Shown here in pieces: positions 19,219 to 28,193 of a DNA stretch of 64,000 nt. Below the pieces are notes generated by a model. It did not search any database, was not told the DNA's origin, and saw only the letters and a list, made by a program, of their open reading frames with translations. Both the position numbers and the translations under genes were made by a program. The stretch comes from Candidatus Methanomethylophilaceae archaeon. Lineage in GTDB: Archaea; Thermoplasmatota; Thermoplasmata; Methanomassiliicoccales; Methanomethylophilaceae. The stretch is taken from contig JAFYAH010000052.1 of assembly GCA_017540825.1 (NCBI GenBank), positions 1 through 64,000 of the forward strand. The letters are read 5' to 3'. Position 1 is the stretch's first letter, and every line of letters starts with the position of its first letter.

Positions 19219-19699
19219 ACCTACGCAGTCCCGTGATAAGATTGCCCCGGAAGCGATATGCGATCGAACAAGTGTCAGTAGTATTCTTAGTCGAGGGGAC
19301 GAATGATGCCCGATCCTTACCGGGGCTAAAGCGCTCATTCGGATCGATTGATGAGGTTCCATTCAGGAACGCTCCGAGGGCCGCATTGCCGCCTGCCGCA
19401 GCCGTCAGCGGATGCCCTGTCTTCGATTCCTGGGATGCAAGGGCGACGCGGCAGACGATTCATGCTAGGCGGGACGTCGGCATCGTTCGATAGCATGCGC
19501 ATCGGACCGAGCCGTTACACGGATGCGGAGCTTTCGTGCGCCTGCCAGCAATCGATCTGATGAGTCCAAGGACTTCGTAGGAAGTGTAAACGATGATGTA
19601 AACAGATATGCTCCATTGTTGACCAATAATAAGAAAGACATTCGTTTTTTTAAGCCGTATAATTGTTCATTTCACCGATGGTGCATCCGATAGAATCGT

Positions 19700-19750
19700 A
19701 TTGTAAATTTAAGGTGTCAATATTGACGTAAATTATTTTTGATTTACAAT
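19700..19750. promoter_or_regulatory. nested palindromes upstream of the HTH-NYN genes
   Basis: ATTGTAAAT (19700-19708) and ATTTACAAT (19742-19750) form an exact inverted repeat around the perfect 12-bp palindrome GTCAATATTGAC (19715-19726). It ends just before the TATA box, a position suited to repression. The next gene encodes an HTH protein, which may be the binder. Confidence 0.5.
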
Positions 19751-19753
19751 ATG

Positions 19754-19759
19754 TTATAT
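19754..19759 (+). promoter_or_regulatory. TATA box of the HTH-NYN operon
   Basis: TATATA lies 24-29 bases before ATG 19783, which gives a leaderless or nearly leaderless message. Confidence 0.5.
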
Positions 19760-19782
19760 ACTAGTTCTGCATTGACATATAC

Positions 19783-20685
19783 ATGGAATCGGCGAACGGT
19801 CGGAGCATCAGAGGATGGATCGATGAGAACTCGAGCGTGTCCGCGGTCGCGGCGGAGCTCAACCTCTCCCGCCCCACGATATACAAGTACATAGAGAAGT
19901 TCGACAGGGGGGACCGCGATAAGCTCCCCAAGGACGTGGTGGAGTATTTCGAGCACAAGCTCACTCCGAAAGACGACCCCGTATACGTCATGAAGAGGGC
20001 GAGTCTGACGGACAAGTCGATGATGATCGCGAGCAAGCTCGAGTTGGAGAAGGCCCGCCTGAAGGAACTTCTCTTGAAGAAGGAGGCCCTTTCATACGAA
20101 ATCGAGGTTCTCGAGAAGAAATCAATGGACGATCCCGAAGCCAACAAGGACATTGGCAGGATGACGGCCGAACTCAAGGTCATCTCGAATGAGTGCATGA
20201 CCTGCAGCGGCATAATTCATGAGACCGAAGACAAGCTCATTGAGATTAACGCGGAGCTATCCAGGCTGGAGGACGTAAAAACCGCCCCCAGCACATCCAG
20301 CCCGGTGTTCAACATTAAGAGTAGCTGTTTCATCGAGAACGGAAAGTGCATGGTCGTCCACACCGGGGACAAGACCATCACCTGTACGGAGCCCGATGGG
20401 CGCGAGAGACAAGAGCCGGTGCACTACCGCCTCCATCTGTATGCTAAGGTGGGCAGCGAGTACGCCCATCTCGGGGACTACCTGCCGGTGAAGAACAGGA
20501 ACTTCTTCGTCATCGACGACGTGTTCCTGTCGGCCCCGCTGTACTACAACATCGTCGCCTGCGTCGAGGATACGGGATTCGAAGACGAGGAAGGGGAGCT
20601 GGCGAGGCCGGAGGGGGAGCCCAACCTCATCGAGCTGTCCGGCTCAGAGAGCACCGGTATGTGCGAGCTGAAGCAGAAGAAGTGA
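19783..20685 (+). CDS. HTH / coiled-coil protein of unknown function
   Basis: 300 residues. Residues ~1-45 form a homeodomain-like helix-turn-helix (VSAVAAELNLSRPTIYKYIEKF). Residues ~75-165 are a charged heptad-rich coiled coil. The C-terminal ~120 residues look beta-rich and contain several cysteines (SSCFIENGKCMVVH). It is followed 36 bases later by a NYN nuclease gene with a clear ribosome-binding site, so the two are probably co-transcribed. The N-terminus suggests DNA binding, perhaps to the palindromes in front of its own gene. I do not recognise the family, and the C-terminal domain has no assigned role. Confidence 0.75.
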   Translation: MESANGRSIRGWIDENSSVSAVAAELNLSRPTIYKYIEKFDRGDRDKLPKDVVEYFEHKLTPKDDPVYVMKRASLTDKSMMIASKLELEKARLKELLLKKEALSYEIEVLEKKSMDDPEANKDIGRMTAELKVISNECMTCSGIIHETEDKLIEINAELSRLEDVKTAPSTSSPVFNIKSSCFIENGKCMVVHTGDKTITCTEPDGRERQEPVHYRLHLYAKVGSEYAHLGDYLPVKNRNFFVIDDVFLSAPLYYNIVACVEDTGFEDEEGELARPEGEPNLIELSGSESTGMCELKQKK

Positions 20686-20721
20686 CCTGAGCCAAACCAT
20701 TTCTGTGACTAACGAGGTGAA

Positions 20722-21294
20722 ATGATAAGCTATATAGACGAGAGTCTGGACGGGAGAGCGAGCATATACGACAGCAACAGGGAAGGGGACCGCGTCCTGG
20801 TCGCCTTGGACGTGAAGAACCTGGTGTGCGGGCAGAGCCAGGTCTACAGCAACACGGCCATAGACTACAGGAAGCTCCTAGAGGACATCCTCGACGGCAG
20901 GAGGTGCGTGCTGGCGGTGGCCGTCGACGGGGTGTTCTACGACGAGAGGGGCAGGGACGTGTCGCGCATCTTCCATGACGAGCTCAAGAGGAGCGGTTTC
21001 ACCGTGGACCTAGTGGAGGCCACCAACGGGCATGGGAAGCAGGAGGGCGTGGACATCGAGCTCTCGCTGGTGGCATTCGGCCTCGCCGACAAGTGCGACG
21101 TGGTGGAGCTGATCACGGGCGACGGCGACTACACGGTCCTGATCAAGTGGCTCCATTCGAAGGGGGTCCGCGTGAACGTCACGTCCCTGCGGAGGAACCT
21201 CAGCGACCGTTTGGGGTGCTCCGCGGACGGAGTGGAGATAGCCGACAGGATGCCGCTGGTCCGGATGCGGTCCAGAGACGCGGAGGCGGAGTGA
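20722..21294 (+). CDS. NYN-domain (PIN-like) ribonuclease
   Basis: 190 residues. NYN/LabA-type acidic motifs appear in order: VALDVKNL, VAVDGVFYD, KQEGVDIELSLVAFGLADKCDVVELITGDGDY and IKWLHSKGVRVNV. NYN proteins are metal-dependent RNases related to PIN toxins. GAGGTG stands 5 bases before ATG 20722. The stop TGA is directly followed by the ATG of the next gene, implying coupled translation. In this defence-rich element it could be an effector RNase controlled by the preceding HTH protein. Its target is unknown. Confidence 0.8.
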   Translation: MISYIDESLDGRASIYDSNREGDRVLVALDVKNLVCGQSQVYSNTAIDYRKLLEDILDGRRCVLAVAVDGVFYDERGRDVSRIFHDELKRSGFTVDLVEATNGHGKQEGVDIELSLVAFGLADKCDVVELITGDGDYTVLIKWLHSKGVRVNVTSLRRNLSDRLGCSADGVEIADRMPLVRMRSRDAEAE

Positions 21295-21786
21295 ATGTGT
21301 CGCGAATACTACTATCCCGAGGAGACCAGAACGATAACGTTCGGCAGGAGAAGCGACAAGGGCGTGGTCGGAAGAGCCGACGACGGGAGGGTCGTGCTCG
21401 TCGACAACGACAGGGGCACCAGCGTGGGACTCATGGAGACGTGGGAGTGCAGGCTTGCCCTGGACTAGGATGGGAGGTACTACTTCGCATGGCCGGTCTC
21501 CAGGGTAGAGGCCAAGGCCGAAATCCCCGCTTCCGAGCCGGGCGGGGCGTCGGCCGTCGGAAACGACACGCTCAGATGCTCCAAGCTCGACGCGGAAAGG
21601 TACGTCGCCTACCGCAGCCTGGACGGGACGCGCTTGGAGCTCATACCCGACGAGCGCGGGGACATCGTGCGCAGCGGGGACTCCGTCACGATTCCGGGCA
21701 TCGACCTGTTCATGACCCGTAGCCTGCCCTGTAACCTAAGAACCGCTCAAAGCCGTAACGGCCTGATCGTCGAGATCGGGCAGTGA
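21295..21786 (+). CDS. 163-residue protein with in-frame UAG at codon 58, unknown
   Basis: The ATG follows the NYN stop codon directly (TGA-ATG). The frame is open to TGA 21784-21786 apart from TAG at 21466-21468 (ECRLALD-UAG-DGRYYFAWPV). Codon use and composition are the same on both sides of the TAG, and no TAA, TGA or frameshift occurs, so readthrough is more likely than decay. The residues are beta-rich with many charged side chains (FGRRSDKGVVGRADDGRVVL). A weak resemblance to an FHA-like fold is possible but not convincing. It is probably the third gene of the HTH-NYN operon, perhaps an inhibitor or partner of the nuclease. Confidence 0.6.
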
Positions 21787-21847
21787 ACCCCTTAGGAAAT
21801 GCCATCGAAAGACATCGTGCTAGCGTGAGCCATGGAAGGTGAGAAGA

Positions 21848-22066
21848 ATGACCGGAAACAACAAAATGATAAGATGCTCTCGCTGCGGGGCCTAGTCACC
21901 GATTGACGACCCATACCTAGATGCCCTCGATGAGGAGTTCAGGAAGAGGAACGAGGAGAGAATCTGCGAGGCCGTTTCGTTCCAGCAGATCGAGTCAGGC
22001 AGGAATGTCAAGGAGTCTGCAGAGAGGCCCAGAGCGGAGAAGGAAGCGGAGAAGTGCCAGTTGCTT
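21848..22066 (+). pseudogene. possible small zinc-ribbon ORF with in-frame UAG, no own stop
   Basis: ATG 21848 begins MTGNNKMIRCSRCGA, then TAG (21893-21895), then SPIDDPYLDALDEEFRKRN and a charged helical stretch. A C-x2-C pair near a start is typical of small zinc-ribbon proteins, and GAG to TAG is one base change. The frame has no stop before the methylase frame, which it enters through an AT-rich promoter region. It may therefore be a decayed gene or chance. The end coordinate is where coding-like sequence fades. Confidence 0.3.
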
Positions 22067-22163
22067 AGAGTATCGCCTTCTACGATGAGGCGGGAAGGAA
22101 GTCTTCCGAGGATCTCCACAGGACAGGGGCGGAATAACACGGTTGTCTGGTTTTTGTATTGCA

Positions 22164-22172
22164 TTTATAAAT
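22164..22172 (+). promoter_or_regulatory. TATA box of the restriction-modification operon
   Basis: TTTATAAAT lies in an AT-rich patch about 65 bases before the methylase ATG at 22235. No other promoter-like gap occurs until 32588, so the six genes are probably one transcript. Confidence 0.45.
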
Positions 22173-22234
22173 CATTAATAATCTTGTTTAAATGCGATAC
22201 AGCAATCCTCCACCAACGGATAATTTACACAGGG

Positions 22235-23755
22235 ATGCAGATGGGTCGCCACAAGGAGGAGGAGAAGAAGCCGTTCACGTACGTGGACCTCTTCGCGGGG
22301 ATTGGAGGATTCCATCAGGCGATGAGGTATCTCAACGGGACGTGCGTAATGGCTTCCGAGATAGACCCAAGCTGCCAGGATACCTACAGGCTCAACTTCC
22401 CCAAGACCCTTCTTCTAGGGGATATCGCGTCCATAGACCCTCATAGCGTAGGGCCGTACGATGTTCTTTGCGCCGGATTTCCGTGCCAGCCGTTCAGCAA
22501 GGCCGGTTACAGGCTGGGGTTCCAGGACCCCACCAAGGGTGACATGTTCTTTCATGTAATGTCCTTCATCAGGGCGAACCCTGATCTCAGGTTCATAATA
22601 CTAGAGAACGTCAGGAACCTGGCGGACAACAGGAAGAACTGGCATGTCGTCATCTCGGAGCTCAACAGGGCTGGCTTCTTCATCACGGAGGACCCACTTA
22701 TCTTGTCCCCCCACAGGTTCGGGATTCCGCAGGTCAGGGACCGCGTGTACATATTGGGTATAAGGAAGGACATAGCGGATCGGAGGAGGATGCCCGAGCC
22801 GCGCATACGTCTGGAGGACCTCCATCTAGACAGGTACTACAGAGACTGCAGACCCGGAGATGCGTTCTCTATTCTCGAACCTCCTGAGGACGTTCCAGAC
22901 AGCTATCTCGTCCCGGACGACATCGTCGATGTCCTGGACGCGTGGGAGGAGTTCAGGCTGGGCACTGGACTGACAAAGATCGGGGCCCCGGTGTGGCTGT
23001 TCGCCTTCGGCATAGGAATCAAGGAGGATTACGTCTTCAGGTATTACTCCGGATATTACCGCATGCCAGAATGGAAACGGAGGTTCTACGACAAGAACCG
23101 GGCGCTCTACAACGCTAACCGCGAGTTCATTGACGGATGGGCGGAAAGGCACGACATGCTCCGCAGGAAGAGGACCCATCAGAAGTTCGAATGGAACCTC
23201 GGGCAGGAGGACGTTCGCATGAGGGACACGGTAATTCAGATCCGCCAGTCGGGCATACGGTGCAAGCGTGCCACATGCTATCCTGCCCTGGTGGCCATGG
23301 TGAACACGCCCATCATCTGGGACCGGGTCAAGGACGCGTATCGCTACATCACCCCGAGAGAGGCTGCGAACATGCAGAGCTTCCATGGGAGGTACCGCTT
23401 CTTGGGAGATGACAGCACGGTGTACGCACAGTTAGGCAATTCGGTCAACGTCAGGATACTGAAGATCCTAGGAGAGAAACTGTTCAAATTGGAGGCGGCG
23501 AAGGATGAACGAATCAGGCGAGACAATCAACATCAGGCCGACCACGGCGGTATACAAGACCTTCGAGAGATACAACTACACGCAGAGCACCGCGTACGCA
23601 GAGTTCATAGACAACTCGACCCAGAGCTTCTTCGACCATCGCGAGGAACTGGAGAAGGACGAGATGTTCGACTGCTGCACTATAGACATACATCACGACG
23701 CCCTGAAGAACGTCATAACCGTAGCGGACAACTGCTACGGCATGGAACTGGATGA
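22235..23755 (+). CDS. DNA (cytosine-5) methyltransferase
   Basis: 506 residues from ATG 22235 (ATG 22241 is the alternative). C5-methylase motifs in order are I (YVDLFAGIGGFHQAM), IV with the catalytic cysteine (AGFPCQPFSKAG), VI (IILENVRNL), VIII (QVRDRVYILGI) and X (QLGNSVN). It is the modification enzyme of the block that follows, methylating cytosine in a sequence set by its recognition domain between motifs VIII and IX. The normal family end is near residue 425. The last ~80 residues run for 251 bases over the start of the GHKL gene and read like a shadow of it. A small shift near the end that removed an ATGA-type overlap is a likely cause. Confidence 0.9.
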   Translation: MQMGRHKEEEKKPFTYVDLFAGIGGFHQAMRYLNGTCVMASEIDPSCQDTYRLNFPKTLLLGDIASIDPHSVGPYDVLCAGFPCQPFSKAGYRLGFQDPTKGDMFFHVMSFIRANPDLRFIILENVRNLADNRKNWHVVISELNRAGFFITEDPLILSPHRFGIPQVRDRVYILGIRKDIADRRRMPEPRIRLEDLHLDRYYRDCRPGDAFSILEPPEDVPDSYLVPDDIVDVLDAWEEFRLGTGLTKIGAPVWLFAFGIGIKEDYVFRYYSGYYRMPEWKRRFYDKNRALYNANREFIDGWAERHDMLRRKRTHQKFEWNLGQEDVRMRDTVIQIRQSGIRCKRATCYPALVAMVNTPIIWDRVKDAYRYITPREAANMQSFHGRYRFLGDDSTVYAQLGNSVNVRILKILGEKLFKLEAAKDERIRRDNQHQADHGGIQDLREIQLHAEHRVRRVHRQLDPELLRPSRGTGEGRDVRLLHYRHTSRRPEERHNRSGQLLRHGTG

Positions 23756-25100
23756 CTTCAAGAGGGCAATCATACTCAACAGTGCCCCGGAAGTCACGAC
23801 CGGAAGGAACGAGTTCGGAATGGGACTGAAGGCCGCCGCATCATGGTTCGGCACGAAATGGACCGTGAGGAGCACGATGATGGGTTCGACGAAGGAGTAT
23901 ATGGCAACGGTAAACACCGAGGAGCTAGCCAGAACGAAAGACGCCACTATCCCCTTGGTCACCAACATCGTCTCACCGGACTCCCACTATACTTTGATCG
24001 TCATAGAGAACGTCATCCGCGATTATCCCCGCAACAGGGCACTGGGCAAGTTGCGCCAGGACATCGGTGGAATATACCGTAGAGACATCGGGAAAAAGAA
24101 CGTCATCATACGTTTCAACGACGAGGCGTTGTCGTATTCCCCGCCCCCCATCCTCGAGGCGGAGGATCGTGACGGCGTCAGGAGGATCTGGAGGAAAGAA
24201 CTGGACTACGTCATACCTTACAAAGGTGAGACTTACACTGTGAAAGGCTTCGTGGCGATAAGGGAGAAGGCCAGCACAGAGTATGCCGGGCTTACGCTGT
24301 TCCGCCGCGACAGGGTCATCATCGGAGGTTTCAGCGGAACCTACAGGCCGAAGGAGATATTCGGCCAGTCGAATTCGTTCGCCTACCAGAGGCTGTTCGG
24401 GGAAATCAACCTAGATAACTGGCCGGTATCCCAGGCCAAGGACCAGTTCACCTGGGGGGAGGAGCTGGAGGACCTGTTCAAGGAATCAATAAACGAACGC
24501 ATTGGGGACCTGAAGAACCAGGCGCAGAACTATCGCGTCAAAACTAAGGAGAAGGAGGGGGCGGAGGACGCGCACAAGCCGCCGACGCCTGTGGTCCCGG
24601 TGGATTCGTTCAGGCCAGTACCGTCGACCGACCCATCCTCTAAGCCCGTGAGCGTCCCTCCATCGGCAATGGAGCACAAGCCCCCTGAGGCCTCTGCCCG
24701 GGACCCCAGGCCTCTGCCCTCGTCCACAGGGCAGGTAGTCCCGACCTACGAGAGAATCACAGACTCCAACACCAGGAACTACCGCGTGAGGATCGGCTCC
24801 GAAGAATACGGGTTCCGCGTCACCTTCAAAGATCTACCCGGGTCCACTGTACTCTTCACCAAATCATCTGACAAGAACCAGTTCAGCATTTTCATCAACC
24901 TCTCACACCCCATGGTGGCGAGAGCCCAGACGTCTCCAGGATCCATGGGGACGCTCGTGGAGATGGTGGTATTCCTCGCCCTCTCCGAGAAGAAGATAGA
25001 GGCCGACACGACCATAGGTAGGATAGGAGCGGACTCGGTGCGCCAGCAGCTCAACGAGATCGCGTACAACGAGTTGGAGGAGGTCAGGCGATGCGCATAA
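23505..25100 (+). CDS. MORC/MutL-like GHKL ATPase of a restriction system
   Basis: 531 residues. GHKL nucleotide-binding motifs are AYAEFIDNSTQSF (motif I), VADNCYGM (motif II) and NEFGMGLKAAASWFG (motif III). A transducer-like domain follows to ~residue 350, then a low-complexity Pro/Ser linker (~365-415), then a ~110-residue C-terminal domain. GHKL ATPases of this type occur in bacterial and archaeal restriction-modification operons together with a DNA methylase, a Z1 protein and a PD-(D/E)XK nuclease, the set from which eukaryotic MORC proteins are thought to derive. It overlaps the methylase by 251 bases and the Z1 gene by 10 bases. It probably senses DNA or clamps it in an ATP-dependent way. 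Confidence 0.85.
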   Translation: MNESGETINIRPTTAVYKTFERYNYTQSTAYAEFIDNSTQSFFDHREELEKDEMFDCCTIDIHHDALKNVITVADNCYGMELDDFKRAIILNSAPEVTTGRNEFGMGLKAAASWFGTKWTVRSTMMGSTKEYMATVNTEELARTKDATIPLVTNIVSPDSHYTLIVIENVIRDYPRNRALGKLRQDIGGIYRRDIGKKNVIIRFNDEALSYSPPPILEAEDRDGVRRIWRKELDYVIPYKGETYTVKGFVAIREKASTEYAGLTLFRRDRVIIGGFSGTYRPKEIFGQSNSFAYQRLFGEINLDNWPVSQAKDQFTWGEELEDLFKESINERIGDLKNQAQNYRVKTKEKEGAEDAHKPPTPVVPVDSFRPVPSTDPSSKPVSVPPSAMEHKPPEASARDPRPLPSSTGQVVPTYERITDSNTRNYRVRIGSEEYGFRVTFKDLPGSTVLFTKSSDKNQFSIFINLSHPMVARAQTSPGSMGTLVEMVVFLALSEKKIEADTTIGRIGADSVRQQLNEIAYNELEEVRRCA

Positions 25101-27244
25101 CGATGGAGATCCCAGAAGACACCGGGGGCGCGATAGTCATGGACGGTGCCCATGTAAAGAACCTCAGGACTAAGTTCACGTATCCTGCGGACGCGGTAGA
25201 CCGCATATTCGACAACGCTGCCGCCATACTGAGCCGCTGCCCTGGTGTCGGAGACCGCGCATGCGAGCCTGCCGTGGGCATCATGATAGGAAAGGTCCAG
25301 AGTGGGAAGACCTCCAACTTCATCGGGCTGTCGGCTCTTGCTATGGACAACGGCTACCCGCTCATCATTGTTCTAGGTGGGACCAAGAAGAACCTGGTGG
25401 ACCAGAACTGCAGTCGCATCTCCGAGTTCTTCGACAACTCGGAGGACGTGAAGGTCATGGCGATAGGAGGCAACAACGACAACTCGTCGGTCCTGGAGGA
25501 GGGGTTCATCAGCGATCTCATCAGGAACGGGGACAAGGTCGTCCTGGTGGTCCTCAAGAACAGCTCGCGCATGGACAACGTTTCCGAGATGATGCGGTCC
25601 GAGATAGGGCTGGAGCCCGTGCTCATTGTGGACGACGAAGGGGACGAGGCCACCCTCAACGGCATGACATACAGGGAGCGTTGCAGCAGCACATACAAGT
25701 CCGCTGTAGACATGTTGAACATACCCGGTCGCTGCGGGTTCATCTCCGTGACGGCGACGCCGCAAGGGAACTATCTCATCGATTCCGAAGACCCCATATC
25801 GCCCCGGTTCGGGATACTGATTCAGCCGGGGGATGGGTACTGTGGCCTCTCGGTGTTCCATGGCGAGGACAAGGCCCGCTTTTTCAGGGAGATATCGGAG
25901 GAGGATTCGGAAGCGATGGAGACCCCAGGGGACGGATTCCCGGAGTCCTTCCTGAGGGCGTTCGCCATGTTCTTCGTGGGTGCCGCCCTGAGGAGGTACA
26001 ACGGGGACAACGGCAAGCACGCCATGCTGATCCACAACACTGGCATAAAGGAGCCCCAGTTCTTGGTCGCGGAACGCCTGAAGGACCTGCTGAAGCGCTG
26101 GGACAGCTACGTGCAGGTCCATGCCCAGGGCATCCCCGATGACACGTATACCAACCGCATAGAATGCTTTTTCAAAGGCGCATACGAGGACCTCCGTCTC
26201 ACCAACACCCATCTGCCCAGCTACGAGGACCTGGACCCGCACATTGTTCAGGCGTTCAACGACTGCCAGAAGAAGATCTTGATATGCAACGGGGAGAGGG
26301 ACGACAGCGCCGACCAGAGACTGAAGAAGAACAACATCTTCGTCGGCGGCAATAAGCTCCAGAGGGGAATCACGATCGACGGCCTTTCCGTCACCTACAT
26401 GACCCGCAGGGCGAAGAAGAAGTCCAACGTCGACACCACCGAGCAGAGGGCCAGATGGTTCGGATACCGCATGAAGCACCTGAACGTATGCAGGCTGTAC
26501 GCTACGGCACACATCGAGAGCGACTATTCCAGCATACTCGAGCACGAGCAGGAGTTCTGGGCGCACATAGGCGGATACCTCAACGAGGGGTACGAGTTCG
26601 GCGACATACCGCGCCTCTTGGAGCTCGACAGTTCTGATCTCAACTTCACCCGCACCAACGTCGCGAGGGCGAAGAGGCTGAAGATTCCTCGCAGCGAGAC
26701 CCAGTCATACATAATCCTTGACAACGTTGTCTCCAAGCGCAACATGGAGGTCTCCGAGGCGCTATATTCGTCTCTGCAGACGGAGAAGGTCTCTTGGGGC
26801 ACGACCACGCACCACGTCGCGTACGGTGTCCCATTCCACGTCCTCAGGGAGAGGTTCCTCGACCTGATCGAGCTGCCGGAGGAGGGGAGCTTCTCGAGGA
26901 TAAAAAGCAAAACCATCGAGACTATAATGGAGGCGAACCACGTTGACCCTCCCGTGGACGTCATCTGGATGAGGAAGGGGAACGACCAGGGTCGCACCAT
27001 CGACCCCGACGGCAGGATAAACCAGCTCATGTCCGGTTCGAACAGCAATTATCCCGGCGACCGTTACTTCGACACCGAGCTGAAGTACCCGACCCACCTG
27101 AAGCTCCAGATACACTTCGTCAAGCCCATTGGCATGGACGAGTTCAGGCCCGCCATGGCGCTCCATCTCCAGTTCCCGGGCCATTTCAGGGAAGGCATAT
27201 CCAACAAGTTGTTCGTAAGGGGGAGTGACCTCAATGATGCCTGA
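25091..27244 (+). CDS. Z1-domain superfamily II ATPase
   Basis: 717 residues. Walker A in the Z1 style is GKVQSGKTSNFIGL (residue ~60). The Walker B-like motif is LIVDDEGDEATLN. The later helicase motif is GGNKLQRGITIDGLSVTYM, followed by QRARWFGYR. These are hallmark Z1 signatures. Z1 proteins are translocase-like ATPases found in restriction operons beside GHKL and DUF4420 proteins. The start overlaps the GHKL gene by 10 bases and the end overlaps the nuclease gene by 11 bases, which indicates tight translational coupling. Confidence 0.9.
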   Translation: MRITMEIPEDTGGAIVMDGAHVKNLRTKFTYPADAVDRIFDNAAAILSRCPGVGDRACEPAVGIMIGKVQSGKTSNFIGLSALAMDNGYPLIIVLGGTKKNLVDQNCSRISEFFDNSEDVKVMAIGGNNDNSSVLEEGFISDLIRNGDKVVLVVLKNSSRMDNVSEMMRSEIGLEPVLIVDDEGDEATLNGMTYRERCSSTYKSAVDMLNIPGRCGFISVTATPQGNYLIDSEDPISPRFGILIQPGDGYCGLSVFHGEDKARFFREISEEDSEAMETPGDGFPESFLRAFAMFFVGAALRRYNGDNGKHAMLIHNTGIKEPQFLVAERLKDLLKRWDSYVQVHAQGIPDDTYTNRIECFFKGAYEDLRLTNTHLPSYEDLDPHIVQAFNDCQKKILICNGERDDSADQRLKKNNIFVGGNKLQRGITIDGLSVTYMTRRAKKKSNVDTTEQRARWFGYRMKHLNVCRLYATAHIESDYSSILEHEQEFWAHIGGYLNEGYEFGDIPRLLELDSSDLNFTRTNVARAKRLKIPRSETQSYIILDNVVSKRNMEVSEALYSSLQTEKVSWGTTTHHVAYGVPFHVLRERFLDLIELPEEGSFSRIKSKTIETIMEANHVDPPVDVIWMRKGNDQGRTIDPDGRINQLMSGSNSNYPGDRYFDTELKYPTHLKLQIHFVKPIGMDEFRPAMALHLQFPGHFREGISNKLFVRGSDLNDA

Positions 27245-28181
27245 CTAGATCATCGGATGCCTCAGGGACCTGCCCCCTGCCGACAGGGAGGGCATCTACT
27301 CTCTCATGACGATCGACGGGGAGCAGGGGCCGTTCTTCGGCAGGGGCTCCGAGGGGGAGACGTGCTTCGTGGTCAGGTCGTTCTCTGCCCATCCCCATAA
27401 ATCGCCACGCTCGACCAGGGAGCTGGAGCTGATACTTGACACGGAATGCAAGTTTACCATCGACGGATCGGAGAGGACGATGCTCTCAAACGTCCTGGTA
27501 TGCAAGAGCACGGATGAGACCGAGCTGTCTGCGTTCATACGCCTGTGCGCGGCCTTCGCAGGTGACGACCTGAACAGCCGCTCGATGGCGGAACTCTTCT
27601 CCGCTCTCACCAGGATGTTAACGGCGGAGAGACGTTCCGACCCCAGGACCGTCTCGGGGCTGTTCGGGGAGCTCTACACGATCTACTATCTCGATTCCCG
27701 CGGCATCGACGTCTCCGGCTACTGGCAGAGGAAGGACCTGATGAAGTTCGACTTCAGCCTGGACCCGGAAAAGAGGATGGAGGTAAAGACGACCTCCGGG
27801 CAGGAGCGCAGGCACCATTTCAGGCACGAGCAGCTGTACTACGAGGACTACGACATAATGGTCGTCTCCGTGATGCTCAGGGAGGCCAACCAGGGGATAT
27901 CGGTCCTCGACCTGGCGAACTACGGCCGCAGAAGGTATGCATCCGACCTCGCTCGCCTTAGCATAATTGAGAGCCGGCTGGCCGGCCATTCCGACGCCGA
28001 GCTCGCGAAGGCCGTATACGACGCACCGTACCTGGAGGGCAACATCAGGTTCATACCTGCCTCGGAGGTGCCCAGGTTCAAGGAGAAGAGTCCCGGCAAC
28101 CTCACCAACGCCGAATACGACTGCAACCTGGACGGCACGGCTGGAATAACGCTGGACCGGCTGGCCCAATGGATTCCCTGA
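27234..28181 (+). CDS. DUF4420 PD-(D/E)XK nuclease with in-frame UAG at codon 5
   Basis: 315 residues from ATG 27234, which overlaps the end of the Z1 gene as expected in this operon. The reading is MMPD-UAG-IIGCLRDLPPADREGIYSL, with TAG at 27246-27248. The nuclease core is FDFSLDPEKRMEVKTTSG (D and E-x-K), ahead of helical sequence typical of DUF4420 proteins, the usual nuclease partner of Z1 ATPases. Without readthrough the next ATG is 27306, with no overlap and no ribosome-binding site, and the N-terminal strand would be lost. Production of the cutting subunit may thus depend on UAG decoding. Family assignment is good; expression is inferred. Confidence 0.78.
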
Positions 28182-28193
28182 GGAGGAGATCAA

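Larger units (their letters stand above)
19219..19782. other. gene-free stretch with AT-rich control region
   Basis: No convincing protein is encoded here. The right half holds repeated TGTAAAC words (19585-19606), the palindrome and inverted repeat listed next, and a TATA box. The left part carries nothing I recognise. Confidence 0.4.

Noticed and set aside
18352-19362. A 336-codon minus-strand frame over the viperin gene
   Set aside because: Composition is that of an antisense shadow and the plus-strand viperin motifs are unmistakable.
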